Assembly: GCF_008369935.1 (NCBI RefSeq)
Contig: NZ_VTUZ01000024.1
Span: 62,001-126,000, forward strand
Direction of reading: 5' to 3'
Origin: Paraburkholderia panacisoli
Lineage (GTDB): Bacteria > Pseudomonadota > Gammaproteobacteria > Burkholderiales > Burkholderiaceae
DNA length: 64,000 nucleotides
Of this stretch, positions 1 to 8,513 are shown one piece after another. Made by a program: the position numbers and the translations under genes. Position 1 is the first letter of the stretch. Each line of letters starts with the position of its first letter. Below the pieces are notes generated by a model. That model searched no databases. It was not told the origin of the DNA and was given only the letters and a program-made list of their open reading frames with translations.

Positions 1-420
1 CCGCCAGCTGCTTCCCACCCCACCCCGCCGATAAAGCACCACCGTTGCGACCAATCCGCACACAGCCGCGAAGCTGAGCCAATACCCAGGCGCTGCCCAG
101 GCGCCCGTCACCTGAATGAGATAAGTCGACACCGCCGGCGTGAAGCCACCAAAGATCGCCGTAGCAAGACTGAACGCGAGCGAGAAGCCCGCCACACGAA
201 CGTTCTCCGGCATCACCTCGGTGAGCGCGGCAACCATCGCGCCGTTGTACATGCCGAAGAAGAACGAAAACCACAGCAGCACGATCAGCATGCGCACGAA
301 GCTCGGCGCCGCCAGCCACCACAGCGCCGGATACGCGGTCAGAATCGCGAGCACGGTAATGGCGATCAGAATCGGCCGGCGACCGATGCGATCCGACAGC
401 GCGGCGCGGCCCGTGCAAAA
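1..420 (-). pseudogene. 5'-truncated MFS (metabolite:H+ symporter type) transporter remnant
   Basis: Reading the minus strand from 420 to 1 gives an open frame of about 140 codons with the conserved loop LSDRIGRRP near its beginning, then strongly hydrophobic segments (around AILTAYPALWW, IVLLWFSFFFGMYNG, AFSLATAIFGG and FAAVCGLVATVVLY). This is the C-terminal third of a major facilitator, of the citrate/proline/alpha-ketoglutarate symporter kind. A full transporter has roughly 420-450 residues; here the frame runs straight into the mtgA stop at 426, so the N-terminal two-thirds and any start codon are absent. The 3' end lies beyond the left edge. I infer a non-functional deletion remnant. 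The family call is by eye. Confidence 0.7.
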
Positions 421-425
421 GACGT

Positions 426-1148
426 TTATTCCGGCAGTTCGGCCGCGCCCATGCGCCGCGCGATCACGCGCGCGCGTTGGGCCAGATAGGCGGATCCCCG
501 GTGCTCGTCGAAATATTTGGGCCGCGGCAGCATCACCGCGAGGCGCGCGGACTGCGCCGCGTTCAGCTTGCTCGCCGATGTCTTGTAGTAATACTGAGCG
601 GCGGCCTCGGCCCCATACACGCCGTTGCCCCACTCGACGGAGTTCAGATAGATCTCGAAGATGCGTTCCTTATCCATCAAGGTTTCGAGCATCCACGTGA
701 TGATCAGCTCCTGGCCCTTGCGGATATAACTCTTCTCACGCGACAGAAACAGATTGCGCGCGAGCTGCTGGGTGATCGTCGAACCGCCGCGCACGATCCT
801 GCCCTTCGCCTTGTTGCGCTCCCACGCTTGCAGGATCGCGTCGGTCTCGTAGCCGTTGTTGTTGACGAAATTCGCGTCTTCGGAAGCGATGATCGCGCGC
901 TTCAGATTGCGCGAGATCTGCTCGTAGGGCACCCACGTATGCTGCACCGACAGATCCGGCCGATCCTGCGACAGGCGCCACGCGTCCGAGCGCATGAACG
1001 CGGTCGAGCGCGGATTCACGTAATTCCAGACCGCGATCTGTGTGAAGTAGAACGCCTGCGTCGCGAGCCACGCGATCACCAGCACGGCGCCCAGATAAAC
1101 CATCCATCGCACCGGACTGGGCCGGCTTGCGCGCCGCGTTGCTGTCAT
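426..1148 (-). CDS. mtgA: monofunctional biosynthetic peptidoglycan transglycosylase
   Basis: Polymerises lipid II into glycan strands at the outer face of the inner membrane. The 240-residue product has one N-terminal membrane anchor (about residues 14-36) and a glycosyltransferase 51 domain. Visible motifs are ASEDANF with the catalytic glutamate near residue 90, GGSTITQQLARN (121-132), KGQELIITWMLE with the second conserved glutamate, and EIYLNSVEWGNGVYGA (165-180). No transpeptidase domain follows, so it is the MtgA type rather than a class A PBP. It starts with ATG 49 nt after aroE and probably shares the rnb-aroE transcript. Length is normal for the family. Confidence 0.96.
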   Translation of the reverse strand: MTATRRASRPSPVRWMVYLGAVLVIAWLATQAFYFTQIAVWNYVNPRSTAFMRSDAWRLSQDRPDLSVQHTWVPYEQISRNLKRAIIASEDANFVNNNGYETDAILQAWERNKAKGRIVRGGSTITQQLARNLFLSREKSYIRKGQELIITWMLETLMDKERIFEIYLNSVEWGNGVYGAEAAAQYYYKTSASKLNAAQSARLAVMLPRPKYFDEHRGSAYLAQRARVIARRMGAAELPE

Positions 1149-1197
1149 CGTGCGTCCAGTCTTCGAGTGAGTGAGTTCCGCCAGGCGCCGCGCCGGT

Positions 1198-2061
1198 CTA
1201 GGGGTGCGACGGCGCCGTCAGCAGCGCCCGCAGTTCGGCCAGCACCGGCGCGCCGTCCGGCCGCACGCCGCGCCACACGTAAAACGATTCGGCGGCCTGC
1301 TCGACCAGCATGCCGAGACCGTCGGCGCTGCGCGCGCCGAGCTTGCGTGCGTGTTCCATGAAGACCGTCGGATGCGCGCCGTACATCATGTCGTACGCGA
1401 GCGTGCCGGTGCCGAACGCACGGTCGTCGCACTCGGGCAACGACGCGTCGAGGCTTCCCGCCGTCGCGTTGACGATCACGTCGTAGCTGCCCGCTTCGAT
1501 CGCGCGCGCGCTGCCGCCCGTCAGACGGCACGCGGTGTCGCGCGCGGCCTGCGCGAACTGATCGACCAGCGCTTCGGCCTTCGCCGCAGTGCGGTTGACG
1601 ATCGTCAGCGTGTGCGGCGTGCGCTCCAGCATCGGCAGCACCACGCCGCGTGCGGCGCCGCCCGCGCCGAGCAACAGAATGCGTGCGCCCTTGAGCGATA
1701 CGCCGAGATTCACCTCGATGTCGCGCACCAGACCGAAGCCATCCGTGTTATCGCCGTAAACGCCGTGCGCGTCGATGCGCAACGTGTTCACCGCGCCGGC
1801 CGCCGCCGCGCGCGGCGAAAGCGTGTCGGCGAAAGCGTGCGCGTCGAGCTTGAACGGCACGGTCACGTTCAGGCCGCGCCCGCCCGCTTCGATGAACGCG
1901 CGCACGTGCGGCACGAACGCGTCCACCGGTGCGAGCAGGTGCCCGTATTCGACCGGCTCGCCGGTTTGCGCGGCGAAGCGGCCGTGAATGAACGGCGACT
2001 TGCTGTGGCCGACCGGGTTGCCGATGACCGCGTAGCGGTCGAGGGTTGCGGTGGTGCTCAT
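1198..2061 (-). CDS. aroE: shikimate 5-dehydrogenase
   Basis: Reduces 3-dehydroshikimate to shikimate with NADPH in aromatic amino-acid synthesis. The 287-residue protein opens with the substrate-binding motif VIGNPVGHSKSP (12-23), carries NVTVPFK with the catalytic lysine (about 66-72), NTDGFG (about 108), and the dinucleotide-binding GAGGAARG (about 133-140). The ATG overlaps the stop of the upstream exoribonuclease gene (ATGA, 2058-2061), which points to translational coupling. aroQ of the same pathway lies about 6 kb away on the opposite strand. Confidence 0.97.
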   Translation of the reverse strand: MSTTATLDRYAVIGNPVGHSKSPFIHGRFAAQTGEPVEYGHLLAPVDAFVPHVRAFIEAGGRGLNVTVPFKLDAHAFADTLSPRAAAAGAVNTLRIDAHGVYGDNTDGFGLVRDIEVNLGVSLKGARILLLGAGGAARGVVLPMLERTPHTLTIVNRTAAKAEALVDQFAQAARDTACRLTGGSARAIEAGSYDVIVNATAGSLDASLPECDDRAFGTGTLAYDMMYGAHPTVFMEHARKLGARSADGLGMLVEQAAESFYVWRGVRPDGAPVLAELRALLTAPSHP

Positions 2062-4175
2062 CGTCCCGGCTCCGCCATGTGCTGATCAGCGGCGGCGCTG
2101 CCGCCGTCGGCGGCGTCCGCGGCGGTTGCGGCGGCGGCGGTGCCGTCCAGTTCGGCTTCGGCCTGGGCCTCGGCTTCGCCTTCGGCGCTGGCATCGGGTG
2201 CGTCGATGATTTCCTCGTCGCCTTCATCGCCCTCGTCGGCTTCCTCGGCTTCGCCGCCGCTCGTCACGGTCGGCGCGTCGAGCACGTGCAAGAGACGCAC
2301 GGACGCTTCGACCGTCAGCTCGTCGAGCGACATCACTTCCATCTGCAAACGCGTGCCGCGTGCGTGCACGCCGAGACCCGGCACATGCAGCAGCAACGGA
2401 ATCTCTTCGAGGCGCACCAGATCGCCCTTCACCACCGACGCCACCACCTGCTTGCGGTTCTCCTGCTTCAGCCAGCGCAGACACCAGAAGTACTCCATGC
2501 GGCGCTGATGATCGGCGTACGCGGTGTAGGTGTCGTCGAAGCCTTGCACGACGGCGAACAGATCGGCGTCTTTCGGCTTGAACGGCGCGGCCAGCTTCGC
2601 GGTCACGCCGTGCTGCACGCAGGCGATCAGCTGCCACTGGTTCACCAGGTCGACGTAACGGCGCAGCGGCGACGTGCTCCACGCGTATTGCGTGACGCCG
2701 AGGCCTTCGTGCGGCGCGGCGTTGGTCTGCATGCGCGTGCGCTTCGGCCCGCTCGGCGCGCCGAACGCGCGCTGCGTGCGGTAGATGCCCGGCACACCGT
2801 GGTCATGCAGGAACGCGCCCCACGACGAGTTCGCGAGAATCGCCAGCTCGGCGACGATCGTGTCGAGCGGCGAACCGCGCCGGCGCGGCGTGATCGTGAT
2901 GTGCTCGCCTTCCACGTAGAAATTGAAATCCGTATTGCGCTGCACTTCGCGGCGCAGACCGTAGCCGGCGCGCGCGGCCTGGCGCTTTTCGAACAGCGCC
3001 TGCGCGAACGGCCACAGCACCGCGATGTCGTCCTTGTGCGGATAGTCGCCGGTGCCGGCGGCGAGCGCCTCTTCGGTGACGAGTTCGTCGAGCGTGTTGT
3101 GGCGCAGATTGTTCTTCACGAACACGCGCTCGGCGCGCGTTTCGCTCGCGACGATCTCCTGCGTCTCGCGATTGACGATCACATACAGCGAGAGCGCCGG
3201 CCGCAAGCCGCCTTCAGCCAGCGTGAACGCTTCGACGACGCTGTCGGGCAGCATCGTGATCTTGTCGCCCGGCATGTAGACGGTGGACAGACGCGTGCGC
3301 GCGATCGCGTCGACCTCGTCGCCACGCTGGATGCCGAGCGCCGGCGCGGCGATGTGCACGCCGATCCGCACGCGGCCGTCGGCCAGGTGCTCGACGGAGA
3401 ACGCGTCGTCGATTTCCGTGGTGGTGATGTCGTCGATCGAGAACGCCTCGACGTCCGCTTGCGGCAGATCTTCCGGCAAGCCGCCGACGCTGACCGGCGC
3501 AAAGCCGGTGCCGTGCGGGAAGAATTCGGCGAGGAACTTCGCCTCGTGCAGCGCACGCGCCGACGGAATCGCGCCGCATTCGAGCATCAGGCGCGCCTGC
3601 GAAATGCCGCGCGACGCCGCCGCGCCTTCGAGCGCCTTGTATTCGATCGTGTTCTTGTCGGGCTTGGTGAGCAACGCGAGCGCGGTCTTGCCGATAAAGG
3701 CTTCGGGCAGCCGGCCGGCTTTCAGTTCGTCCTCGTAGCCCTGCTGCACCAGCGCCTGCTGACGCTTGCGCTCCAGACCGGCGAGCGCCATCTTCAGCTG
3801 TTCCTGCGGCGCGCGCTGATACATTCCGCGGCCCTTACGGCGGAAGTACACCGGCGCGCCGTGCATGCGCAGCACCAGCGCGGCGCGTTCGATCGAACCG
3901 AAGCTTTCGCCGAAGTACTCGGCGCCCAGCGTGGCGAACGGGAATTCGTCGTCAGGCGCGCATTCCCACAGGAAATCCAGGTCGATGTCCTGCGCGGCGG
4001 CGTCGGCCTGCTGCATCAGTTCGGCCGCGCTCGGCTTGTCGAATTCGATCAGCACGTCTTTGGCGCGCACCTTCGCGCGCCGCCCGCCCGGCAATTCGAC
4101 CTGAAACGCGTCGCCCTGGCGCGACAGCACGCTGCCCGCCTTGAAACTGCCCGATTCCTCGAAGAAAACGTTCAC
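2058..4175 (-). CDS. rnb: RNase II-family (RNB domain) 3'-5' exoribonuclease
   Basis: A cytoplasmic processive exoribonuclease of 705 residues. The RNB catalytic domain is recognisable from the acidic cluster TTTEIDDAFS and the following RIGVHIAAPALGI and STVYMPGDKITMLP (about residues 255-320), and from later conserved stretches around TRTQRAFGAPSGP and YAWSTSPLRRYVDL. The start is a GTG preceded by a GAGAG ribosome-binding site; no ATG in frame fits better. After about residue 635 comes an acidic Ala/Glu/Asp tail, unusual for the family and probably disordered. It is first in a tightly packed run with aroE and mtgA. Whether it corresponds functionally to RNase II or RNase R cannot be settled by eye. 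Confidence 0.9.
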   Translation of the reverse strand: MNVFFEESGSFKAGSVLSRQGDAFQVELPGGRRAKVRAKDVLIEFDKPSAAELMQQADAAAQDIDLDFLWECAPDDEFPFATLGAEYFGESFGSIERAALVLRMHGAPVYFRRKGRGMYQRAPQEQLKMALAGLERKRQQALVQQGYEDELKAGRLPEAFIGKTALALLTKPDKNTIEYKALEGAAASRGISQARLMLECGAIPSARALHEAKFLAEFFPHGTGFAPVSVGGLPEDLPQADVEAFSIDDITTTEIDDAFSVEHLADGRVRIGVHIAAPALGIQRGDEVDAIARTRLSTVYMPGDKITMLPDSVVEAFTLAEGGLRPALSLYVIVNRETQEIVASETRAERVFVKNNLRHNTLDELVTEEALAAGTGDYPHKDDIAVLWPFAQALFEKRQAARAGYGLRREVQRNTDFNFYVEGEHITITPRRRGSPLDTIVAELAILANSSWGAFLHDHGVPGIYRTQRAFGAPSGPKRTRMQTNAAPHEGLGVTQYAWSTSPLRRYVDLVNQWQLIACVQHGVTAKLAAPFKPKDADLFAVVQGFDDTYTAYADHQRRMEYFWCLRWLKQENRKQVVASVVKGDLVRLEEIPLLLHVPGLGVHARGTRLQMEVMSLDELTVEASVRLLHVLDAPTVTSGGEAEEADEGDEGDEEIIDAPDASAEGEAEAQAEAELDGTAAAATAADAADGGSAAADQHMAEPGR

Positions 4176-4349
4176 TCAATACTCTCGTTCTGACTTGCAT
4201 CTGCCGGCGCGCCCGATCCGTTTCAGCGATCGGTCACTGCGTGCGCGGCACGGCAACGTGTTCGTGGTAGTGGATCCGCGGCGCGATACGCGCGCGCCGG
4301 CGGGTTGAATCTGGTGACGGGCTGCAGCCTGCGAGGACCGCTCGCCTTA

Positions 4350-4379
4350 GTTTGCGTCTGTTTGCGTCTAGTTGCGTCG
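4350..4379. repeat. short 10-bp tandem repeat
   Basis: Two perfect copies of GTTTGCGTCT followed by one degenerate copy (AGTTGCGTCG) lie just downstream of the esterase gene, in the 211-bp space before the exoribonuclease gene. Nothing else is evident in this gap. Probably slippage-generated; no function inferred. Confidence 0.7.
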
Positions 4380-4386
4380 CTTCGCC

Positions 4387-4989
4387 TCAGGCCGCCTCGC
4401 ACGGCGCCGGCGGCTCGACGTCTTCGGCGTCGCAAAAGGCCAGCACTTCGTCGACGTACTGGGCGAACTCGCTGATCGCGTGGTCGCTTCCTTCGATCAG
4501 CGTAGTGCGTGCGCCCGGATAATGGGCGAGCATTTCGCGGTAGTCGAGCACTTCGTCGCCGGTGGCGGCCAGCAAATAATACCGTTCGGGCCGCGTGATC
4601 GACGCGACGCCGAGCGCGCGCAGCTCGTCCAGATGATATGGCTCGACGACGATGCTGCCGCCGCCGTGCCACAGCGGCTGCTCGCCGAGATACGCGCTCA
4701 GATCGCGCTGCGGTACGACCGCCGGGTTCAGCAGCACGGCCGGCCAGCCGTGCTTCTCCGCCAGATGCGTGGCGAAATAGCCACCGAGCGAGCTGCCGAT
4801 CAGCGTCACGCGATTCGTACCGGCAGCAGCCACCAGCGATTCGGCGAGCGCCACCGTCTCGAACGGCGAGACGGGCAGCAGCGGGCAACACCATTCGTCG
4901 GCGCGGCCCAGTTCGGCCAGACGCGCCGCCAGCAGGCGCGCCTTGAACGAATTGGGTGACGAGCGGAAACCGTGCAGATAGAGAATCAC
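4387..4989 (-). CDS. YqiA/YcfP-family alpha/beta-fold esterase
   Basis: A 200-residue serine hydrolase of the small YqiA/YcfP-type alpha/beta family. It opens with the typical ILYLHGFRSSP oxyanion-hole segment and carries the nucleophile elbow IGSSLGGY (about residues 65-72); GSDHAI near the C-terminus probably supplies the catalytic histidine. The gene starts with GTG, which overlaps the TGA of mpl (GTGA, 4986-4989), so the two are translationally coupled. The physiological substrate is unknown; related proteins hydrolyse acyl-CoA or short esters in vitro. The context with the murein-recycling ligase gives no direct functional clue. Confidence 0.88.
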   Translation of the reverse strand: MILYLHGFRSSPNSFKARLLAARLAELGRADEWCCPLLPVSPFETVALAESLVAAAGTNRVTLIGSSLGGYFATHLAEKHGWPAVLLNPAVVPQRDLSAYLGEQPLWHGGGSIVVEPYHLDELRALGVASITRPERYYLLAATGDEVLDYREMLAHYPGARTTLIEGSDHAISEFAQYVDEVLAFCDAEDVEPPAPCEAA

Positions 4990-6380
4990 GAAGTGCCTCG
5001 CGCGGAAAGGGCGTCGAGCAGTTTCTGATGCACGCCGCCGAAGCCGCCGTTGCTCATCACCAGAAGCTGATCGCCGGGGCGCGCTGCGTGGACCACTGCT
5101 TTGACGAGCGCGTCGAGATTGTCGAAGGCCTGCGCCTTGCCGCCGAGCGGCGCGAGCGCTTCGCCAAGATTCCAGCCGAGCGCGTCGCGTCCGCTCGGCG
5201 CGCCGTAGCCGAACACGAGATCGGCGTCGGCGAGGCTGGCGGGCAATTGCGCTTTCATCACACCCAGCTTCATCGTGTTCGAGCGCGGCTCCAGCACCGC
5301 GAGAATCCGCGTGTTGTCGCGGCCGACGCGCGCGCGCAGGCCGGCTACCGTGGTGTCGATCGCGGTCGGGTGATGCGCGAAATCGTCGTACACAGTCACG
5401 CCGTCGACGCTGCCGCGCACTTCCATGCGGCGCTTCACATTACGAAAGCTCGCCAGCGATTTCGCGGCCTGCGCCGGCGGCACGCCGACGTGACGCGCGG
5501 CGGCGATCGCGGCCAGCGCGTTCATGCGGTTGTGCTCGCCCTGCACCTGCCACTCGACCACGCCGACGCGCTCGCTGTTGTGATACACCGCGAAGCGCTC
5601 GTCGACCGGCACGCCGGTTTCGGCGGGCAAGGTTTCCCAGCCGCCCTGCACGCCGAAGCGCTCGACTCCGCTCCAGCAGCCGCGCGTCAGCACGCGCTCC
5701 AGCGCGTCCTCGCGGCCGTTCGTCACCACCCGGCCGATGCTTGGCACCGTGCGGACCAGGTGATGGAACTGCGTTTCGATCGCGGCCAGATCCGGGAAGA
5801 TGTCGGCGTGATCGAATTCGAGGTTGTTCAGCACCGCGGTCTTGGGCCGGTAATGGACGAACTTCGAACGCTTGTCGAAGAACGCGGTGTCGTACTCGTC
5901 GGCTTCGATCACGAAGAAGCTCGAATCGGTGAGCCGCGCCGACACGCCGAAATTCAGCGGCACGCCGCCGATCAGGAAGCCCGGATTAAGGCCGGCGTCT
6001 TCGAGCAGCCAGGTGAGCATCGAACTAGTGGTGGTCTTGCCGTGCGTGCCGGCCACTGCCAGCACCCACTTGCCGTTCAGCACGTGCTCGCCGAGCCACT
6101 GCGGGCCGGACACATACGGCAGACCGCGGTCGAGGATCGCTTCCATCAGCGGGTTGCCGCGCGAGACCACGTTGCCGATCACGAACAGATCCGCGTTCAG
6201 GCCGTTCAACTGGTCCGCGTCGTAACCCTCGATCAGACGGATGCCTTGCGCTTCGAGCTGCGTGCTCATCGGCGGATAGACGCCGGCGTCGCAACCCGTC
6301 ACGGTGTGGCCCGCGCCGCGCGCGAGCACCGCGAGACCGCCCATGAACGTGCCGCAGATGCCGAGGATGTGGATGTGCAT
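4986..6380 (-). CDS. mpl: UDP-N-acetylmuramate:L-alanyl-gamma-D-glutamyl-meso-diaminopimelate ligase
   Basis: Reattaches recycled murein tripeptide to UDP-MurNAc with ATP, feeding turnover products back into peptidoglycan synthesis. The 464-residue product is a Mur ligase: N-terminal Rossmann-type glycine motif in HILGICGTFMGGLA (4-17), P-loop GTHGKTT (111-117), then central and C-terminal domains including YDDFAHHPTA. I chose the ATG at 6380 because the protein family begins exactly with MHIHILGI; an in-frame upstream start would add 37 residues of unlike sequence. A -10-like TACAAT lies on the minus strand at 6463-6468. ampD, another recycling gene, is in the same window. Confidence 0.95.
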   Translation of the reverse strand: MHIHILGICGTFMGGLAVLARGAGHTVTGCDAGVYPPMSTQLEAQGIRLIEGYDADQLNGLNADLFVIGNVVSRGNPLMEAILDRGLPYVSGPQWLGEHVLNGKWVLAVAGTHGKTTTSSMLTWLLEDAGLNPGFLIGGVPLNFGVSARLTDSSFFVIEADEYDTAFFDKRSKFVHYRPKTAVLNNLEFDHADIFPDLAAIETQFHHLVRTVPSIGRVVTNGREDALERVLTRGCWSGVERFGVQGGWETLPAETGVPVDERFAVYHNSERVGVVEWQVQGEHNRMNALAAIAAARHVGVPPAQAAKSLASFRNVKRRMEVRGSVDGVTVYDDFAHHPTAIDTTVAGLRARVGRDNTRILAVLEPRSNTMKLGVMKAQLPASLADADLVFGYGAPSGRDALGWNLGEALAPLGGKAQAFDNLDALVKAVVHAARPGDQLLVMSNGGFGGVHQKLLDALSARGTS

Positions 6381-6581
6381 AAGCCTGTCGTGCCGCGCGG
6401 GCGTTTTTTTGCGAGGGATGGAGGTGCAAAAACGGCCGGAACGACCGTCTGCAAAGGACGCTATTGTAACCGACAGCTCCCGCTCGCCCATGAACGCGCG
6501 CCCGCGCCGCGCTGCCCCGGCGCTCGTCCCGTCCCGCCCCGCCCAGAAAGGCGCATCGTCAATCTCTAGTATGATTGACGG

Positions 6582-7235
6582 ATGATTCGCAAATCACATT
6601 TCGATCCGCAGCGCGTGCGCGAGGAAATCGCTATCGCGGCTGCGCGCATGATCGCCGAAGACGGTCTGGACTACGCTACGGCCAAGCGCAAAGCGGCCCG
6701 GCAAGTCGTCGGCGAGACTCGTGTTGCCGGCGAATGGCTGCCGGATAACGACCAGATCGAGGAAGAAATCCGCGAGTATCAGTCGCTCTTCCAGGGCGAC
6801 AGCCAGCCGGCGCTGTTGCGGCGGCTGCGCCTCATCGCGATCGACTGGATGGAGCGGCTCGCGGCGTTCAACCCCTATCTGACCGGCGCGGTGCTGGGCG
6901 GCACGGCGGGCGAACACTCGGATGTGCATCTGCAGGTGTTCTGCGACAACCCGAAGGAAGTCGCCATCTATTTCCTGAACGCCAACATTCAGTACGACGT
7001 GTCGGAAACGCGGCATTTCGCCGGACGCGGCTATGTCGAGACGCTGAGCTTCCTGTGGCGCCCGGAGAACGAAGGGCGTGATGCGGAATCGGCCGGCATT
7101 CACGTCGCGCTGTACGAAACCGACGACCTGCGCGGCGCGGTCCGCGCCGACGCGCGCGGCCGCACTGCCCGGGCAAACCTGCAGGCGGTCCAGGCGTTGC
7201 TCAACAGCGGCGAAGTCACCCCTTCAACTAATTAG
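6582..7235 (+). CDS. uncharacterised conserved protein with nucleotidyltransferase-like signature
   Basis: A 217-residue soluble protein, divergent from mpl. The N-terminus is an Arg/Lys/Ala-rich helical region (residues 1-45), followed by a possible nucleotidyltransferase-fold signature: GAVLGGTAGEHSDVHLQVF (about 102-120) resembles the G-[GS]...hxDhDhhh pattern, although the second acid is not clear. I recall similar beta-proteobacterial proteins carrying the label 'UDP-N-acetylmuramate-alanine ligase', which nothing in the sequence supports: there is no Mur P-loop. TATGAT at 6569-6574 could be a -10 hexamer placed so close that the mRNA would be almost leaderless. Only 11 nt separate it from the thioredoxin gene downstream. 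Function unknown. Confidence 0.85.
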   Translation: MIRKSHFDPQRVREEIAIAAARMIAEDGLDYATAKRKAARQVVGETRVAGEWLPDNDQIEEEIREYQSLFQGDSQPALLRRLRLIAIDWMERLAAFNPYLTGAVLGGTAGEHSDVHLQVFCDNPKEVAIYFLNANIQYDVSETRHFAGRGYVETLSFLWRPENEGRDAESAGIHVALYETDDLRGAVRADARGRTARANLQAVQALLNSGEVTPSTN

Positions 7236-7246
7236 ACAGACCAACA

Positions 7247-7795
7247 ATGAACACGAGACGGATTCTGGCGGGCGCGCTGGTGGCAATCGTCGCTGCGGGC
7301 GGCGGCGTGCTGGCCAACCATTGGCTCAACGGCGGCACCGAAGTGGCCCACGCGGCCCAGGCCGGTTCGCAGCAAAGCGCGGTCGAGCAACTGTGGAGCG
7401 CGCCAGTCACGAGCGTCGACGGAAAGGCGCAGTCGCTAAGTTTGCTCAAAGGGCACCCAATCGTCGTCAACTTCTGGGCGTCGTGGTGCGGTCCTTGCGT
7501 CGAGGAAATGCCTGCCCTGTCGCAACTTCAACGCGAGTACGCGAAAAAAGGCATCCAGTTCGTCGGACTTGGTGTGGATTCCGGCAAGAACGTGCAAGCC
7601 TTCCTGCAGAAAGTGAAGGTGGCCTACCCGGTCTACGTGACCGGCTTCGGCGGCGCCGACCTCGCGCGCGCGTTCGGCAACAATGCGGGCGGCCTGCCGT
7701 TCACGGTCGTGATCGACGCCAAAGGCAATGTGCGCTCGACAAAATTAGGCCAGATCGACCCCGCAGCCCTCAGACAGACGCTCGACGCGCTTTAA
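7247..7795 (+). CDS. TlpA/ResA-type membrane-anchored thioredoxin
   Basis: A 182-residue thiol-disulfide oxidoreductase acting in the periplasm. It has an N-terminal hydrophobic anchor (about residues 5-24), then a thioredoxin fold with the active site WCGPC (80-84) inside NFWASWCGPCVEEMP, and the conserved cis-proline region GLPFTVVID. Proteins like this keep periplasmic cysteines reduced, for example during cytochrome c maturation, but the partner is not shown by the neighbours. It starts 11 nt after the preceding gene and is probably cotranscribed with it. Confidence 0.9.
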   Translation: MNTRRILAGALVAIVAAGGGVLANHWLNGGTEVAHAAQAGSQQSAVEQLWSAPVTSVDGKAQSLSLLKGHPIVVNFWASWCGPCVEEMPALSQLQREYAKKGIQFVGLGVDSGKNVQAFLQKVKVAYPVYVTGFGGADLARAFGNNAGGLPFTVVIDAKGNVRSTKLGQIDPAALRQTLDAL

Positions 7796-7929
7796 ATTCC
7801 ACATTCTATTGACGTTCAAATCCGCGCGGAACGCGCAAAAATACGCGCACTTCAAGCGAAATTGAGAGAAGATGGGCGCCCCGACTGATGGCGGTCGGAC
7901 GCCAGAATCGCTCCACACGTGCGGGAAAC

Positions 7930-7959
7930 TAGACAAGTTTCTCTAATCAGCGCTAAAGT
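7930..7959 (+). promoter_or_regulatory. possible sigma-70 promoter of aroQ
   Basis: TAGACA (7930-7935) and TAAAGT (7954-7959) are separated by 18 bp, with the predicted start about 24 nt before the aroQ ATG. Each hexamer has two mismatches to consensus, so the call is moderate. The remaining 7796-7929 shows no other clear signal. Confidence 0.4.
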
Positions 7960-7989
7960 GCGCCCAATTCCACGGAAAAAGAAGCGACC

Positions 7990-8445
7990 ATGACGCGACT
8001 GCTGGTACTGCACGGACCCAACCTCAACCTTCTCGGCACCCGGGAACCCGAGGTCTACGGTCACGTGACCTTGCCGCAGATCGATCAAGCGCTGGCCGAC
8101 CGCGCGACGGACGCCGGCGTCGAGCTCGCGTCGTTCCAGAGCAATCACGAAGGCGCTCTGGTCGATCGCATCCAATCCGCGCGGACTGAAAAAACCGATT
8201 TCATACTGATCAATCCCGCCGCGTACACGCACACGAGCGTGGCCATTCGGGACGCACTGGCGGGGGTCGGCATCCCGTTCGTCGAGATTCACTTGTCGAA
8301 CGTGCATCGTCGTGAACCGTTCCGGCATCACTCGTATTTCTCCGACCAGGCTGAAGGCGTGATTTGCGGCCTCGGCTGGAAGGGATATCTGTACGCGCTC
8401 GAATTCGCGCTCGACCGGCTCGCGGCCGGCTCGTCGCGCGGCTGA
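7990..8445 (+). CDS. aroQ: type II 3-dehydroquinate dehydratase
   Basis: Converts 3-dehydroquinate to 3-dehydroshikimate, the step before AroE. The 151-residue length and motifs match the dodecameric type II enzyme: LHGPNLNLLGTREP (7-20) with the catalytic tyrosine at Y23, SNHEGALVDRI, INPAAYTHTS, and EIHLSNVHRREPFRHHS with the catalytic histidine and arginine. The ATG is preceded by an A-rich leader with GAAGCGACC rather than a strong Shine-Dalgarno. It stands just upstream of accB, a common arrangement in beta- and gamma-proteobacteria. Confidence 0.97.
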   Translation: MTRLLVLHGPNLNLLGTREPEVYGHVTLPQIDQALADRATDAGVELASFQSNHEGALVDRIQSARTEKTDFILINPAAYTHTSVAIRDALAGVGIPFVEIHLSNVHRREPFRHHSYFSDQAEGVICGLGWKGYLYALEFALDRLAAGSSRG

Positions 8446-8513
8446 ATCCAAATACGTCTAATTTGAGCCGGCTCTCGCACGTGCCGGCACTACGCATTGA
8501 AAGGGGCTTCCTG

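Noticed and set aside
2046..4193. A 715-codon open frame on the plus strand opposite the exoribonuclease gene
   Set aside because: It mirrors the codon bias of the real gene in GC-rich DNA, is Arg/His-rich and resembles no protein family; the minus strand carries clear RNB motifs.
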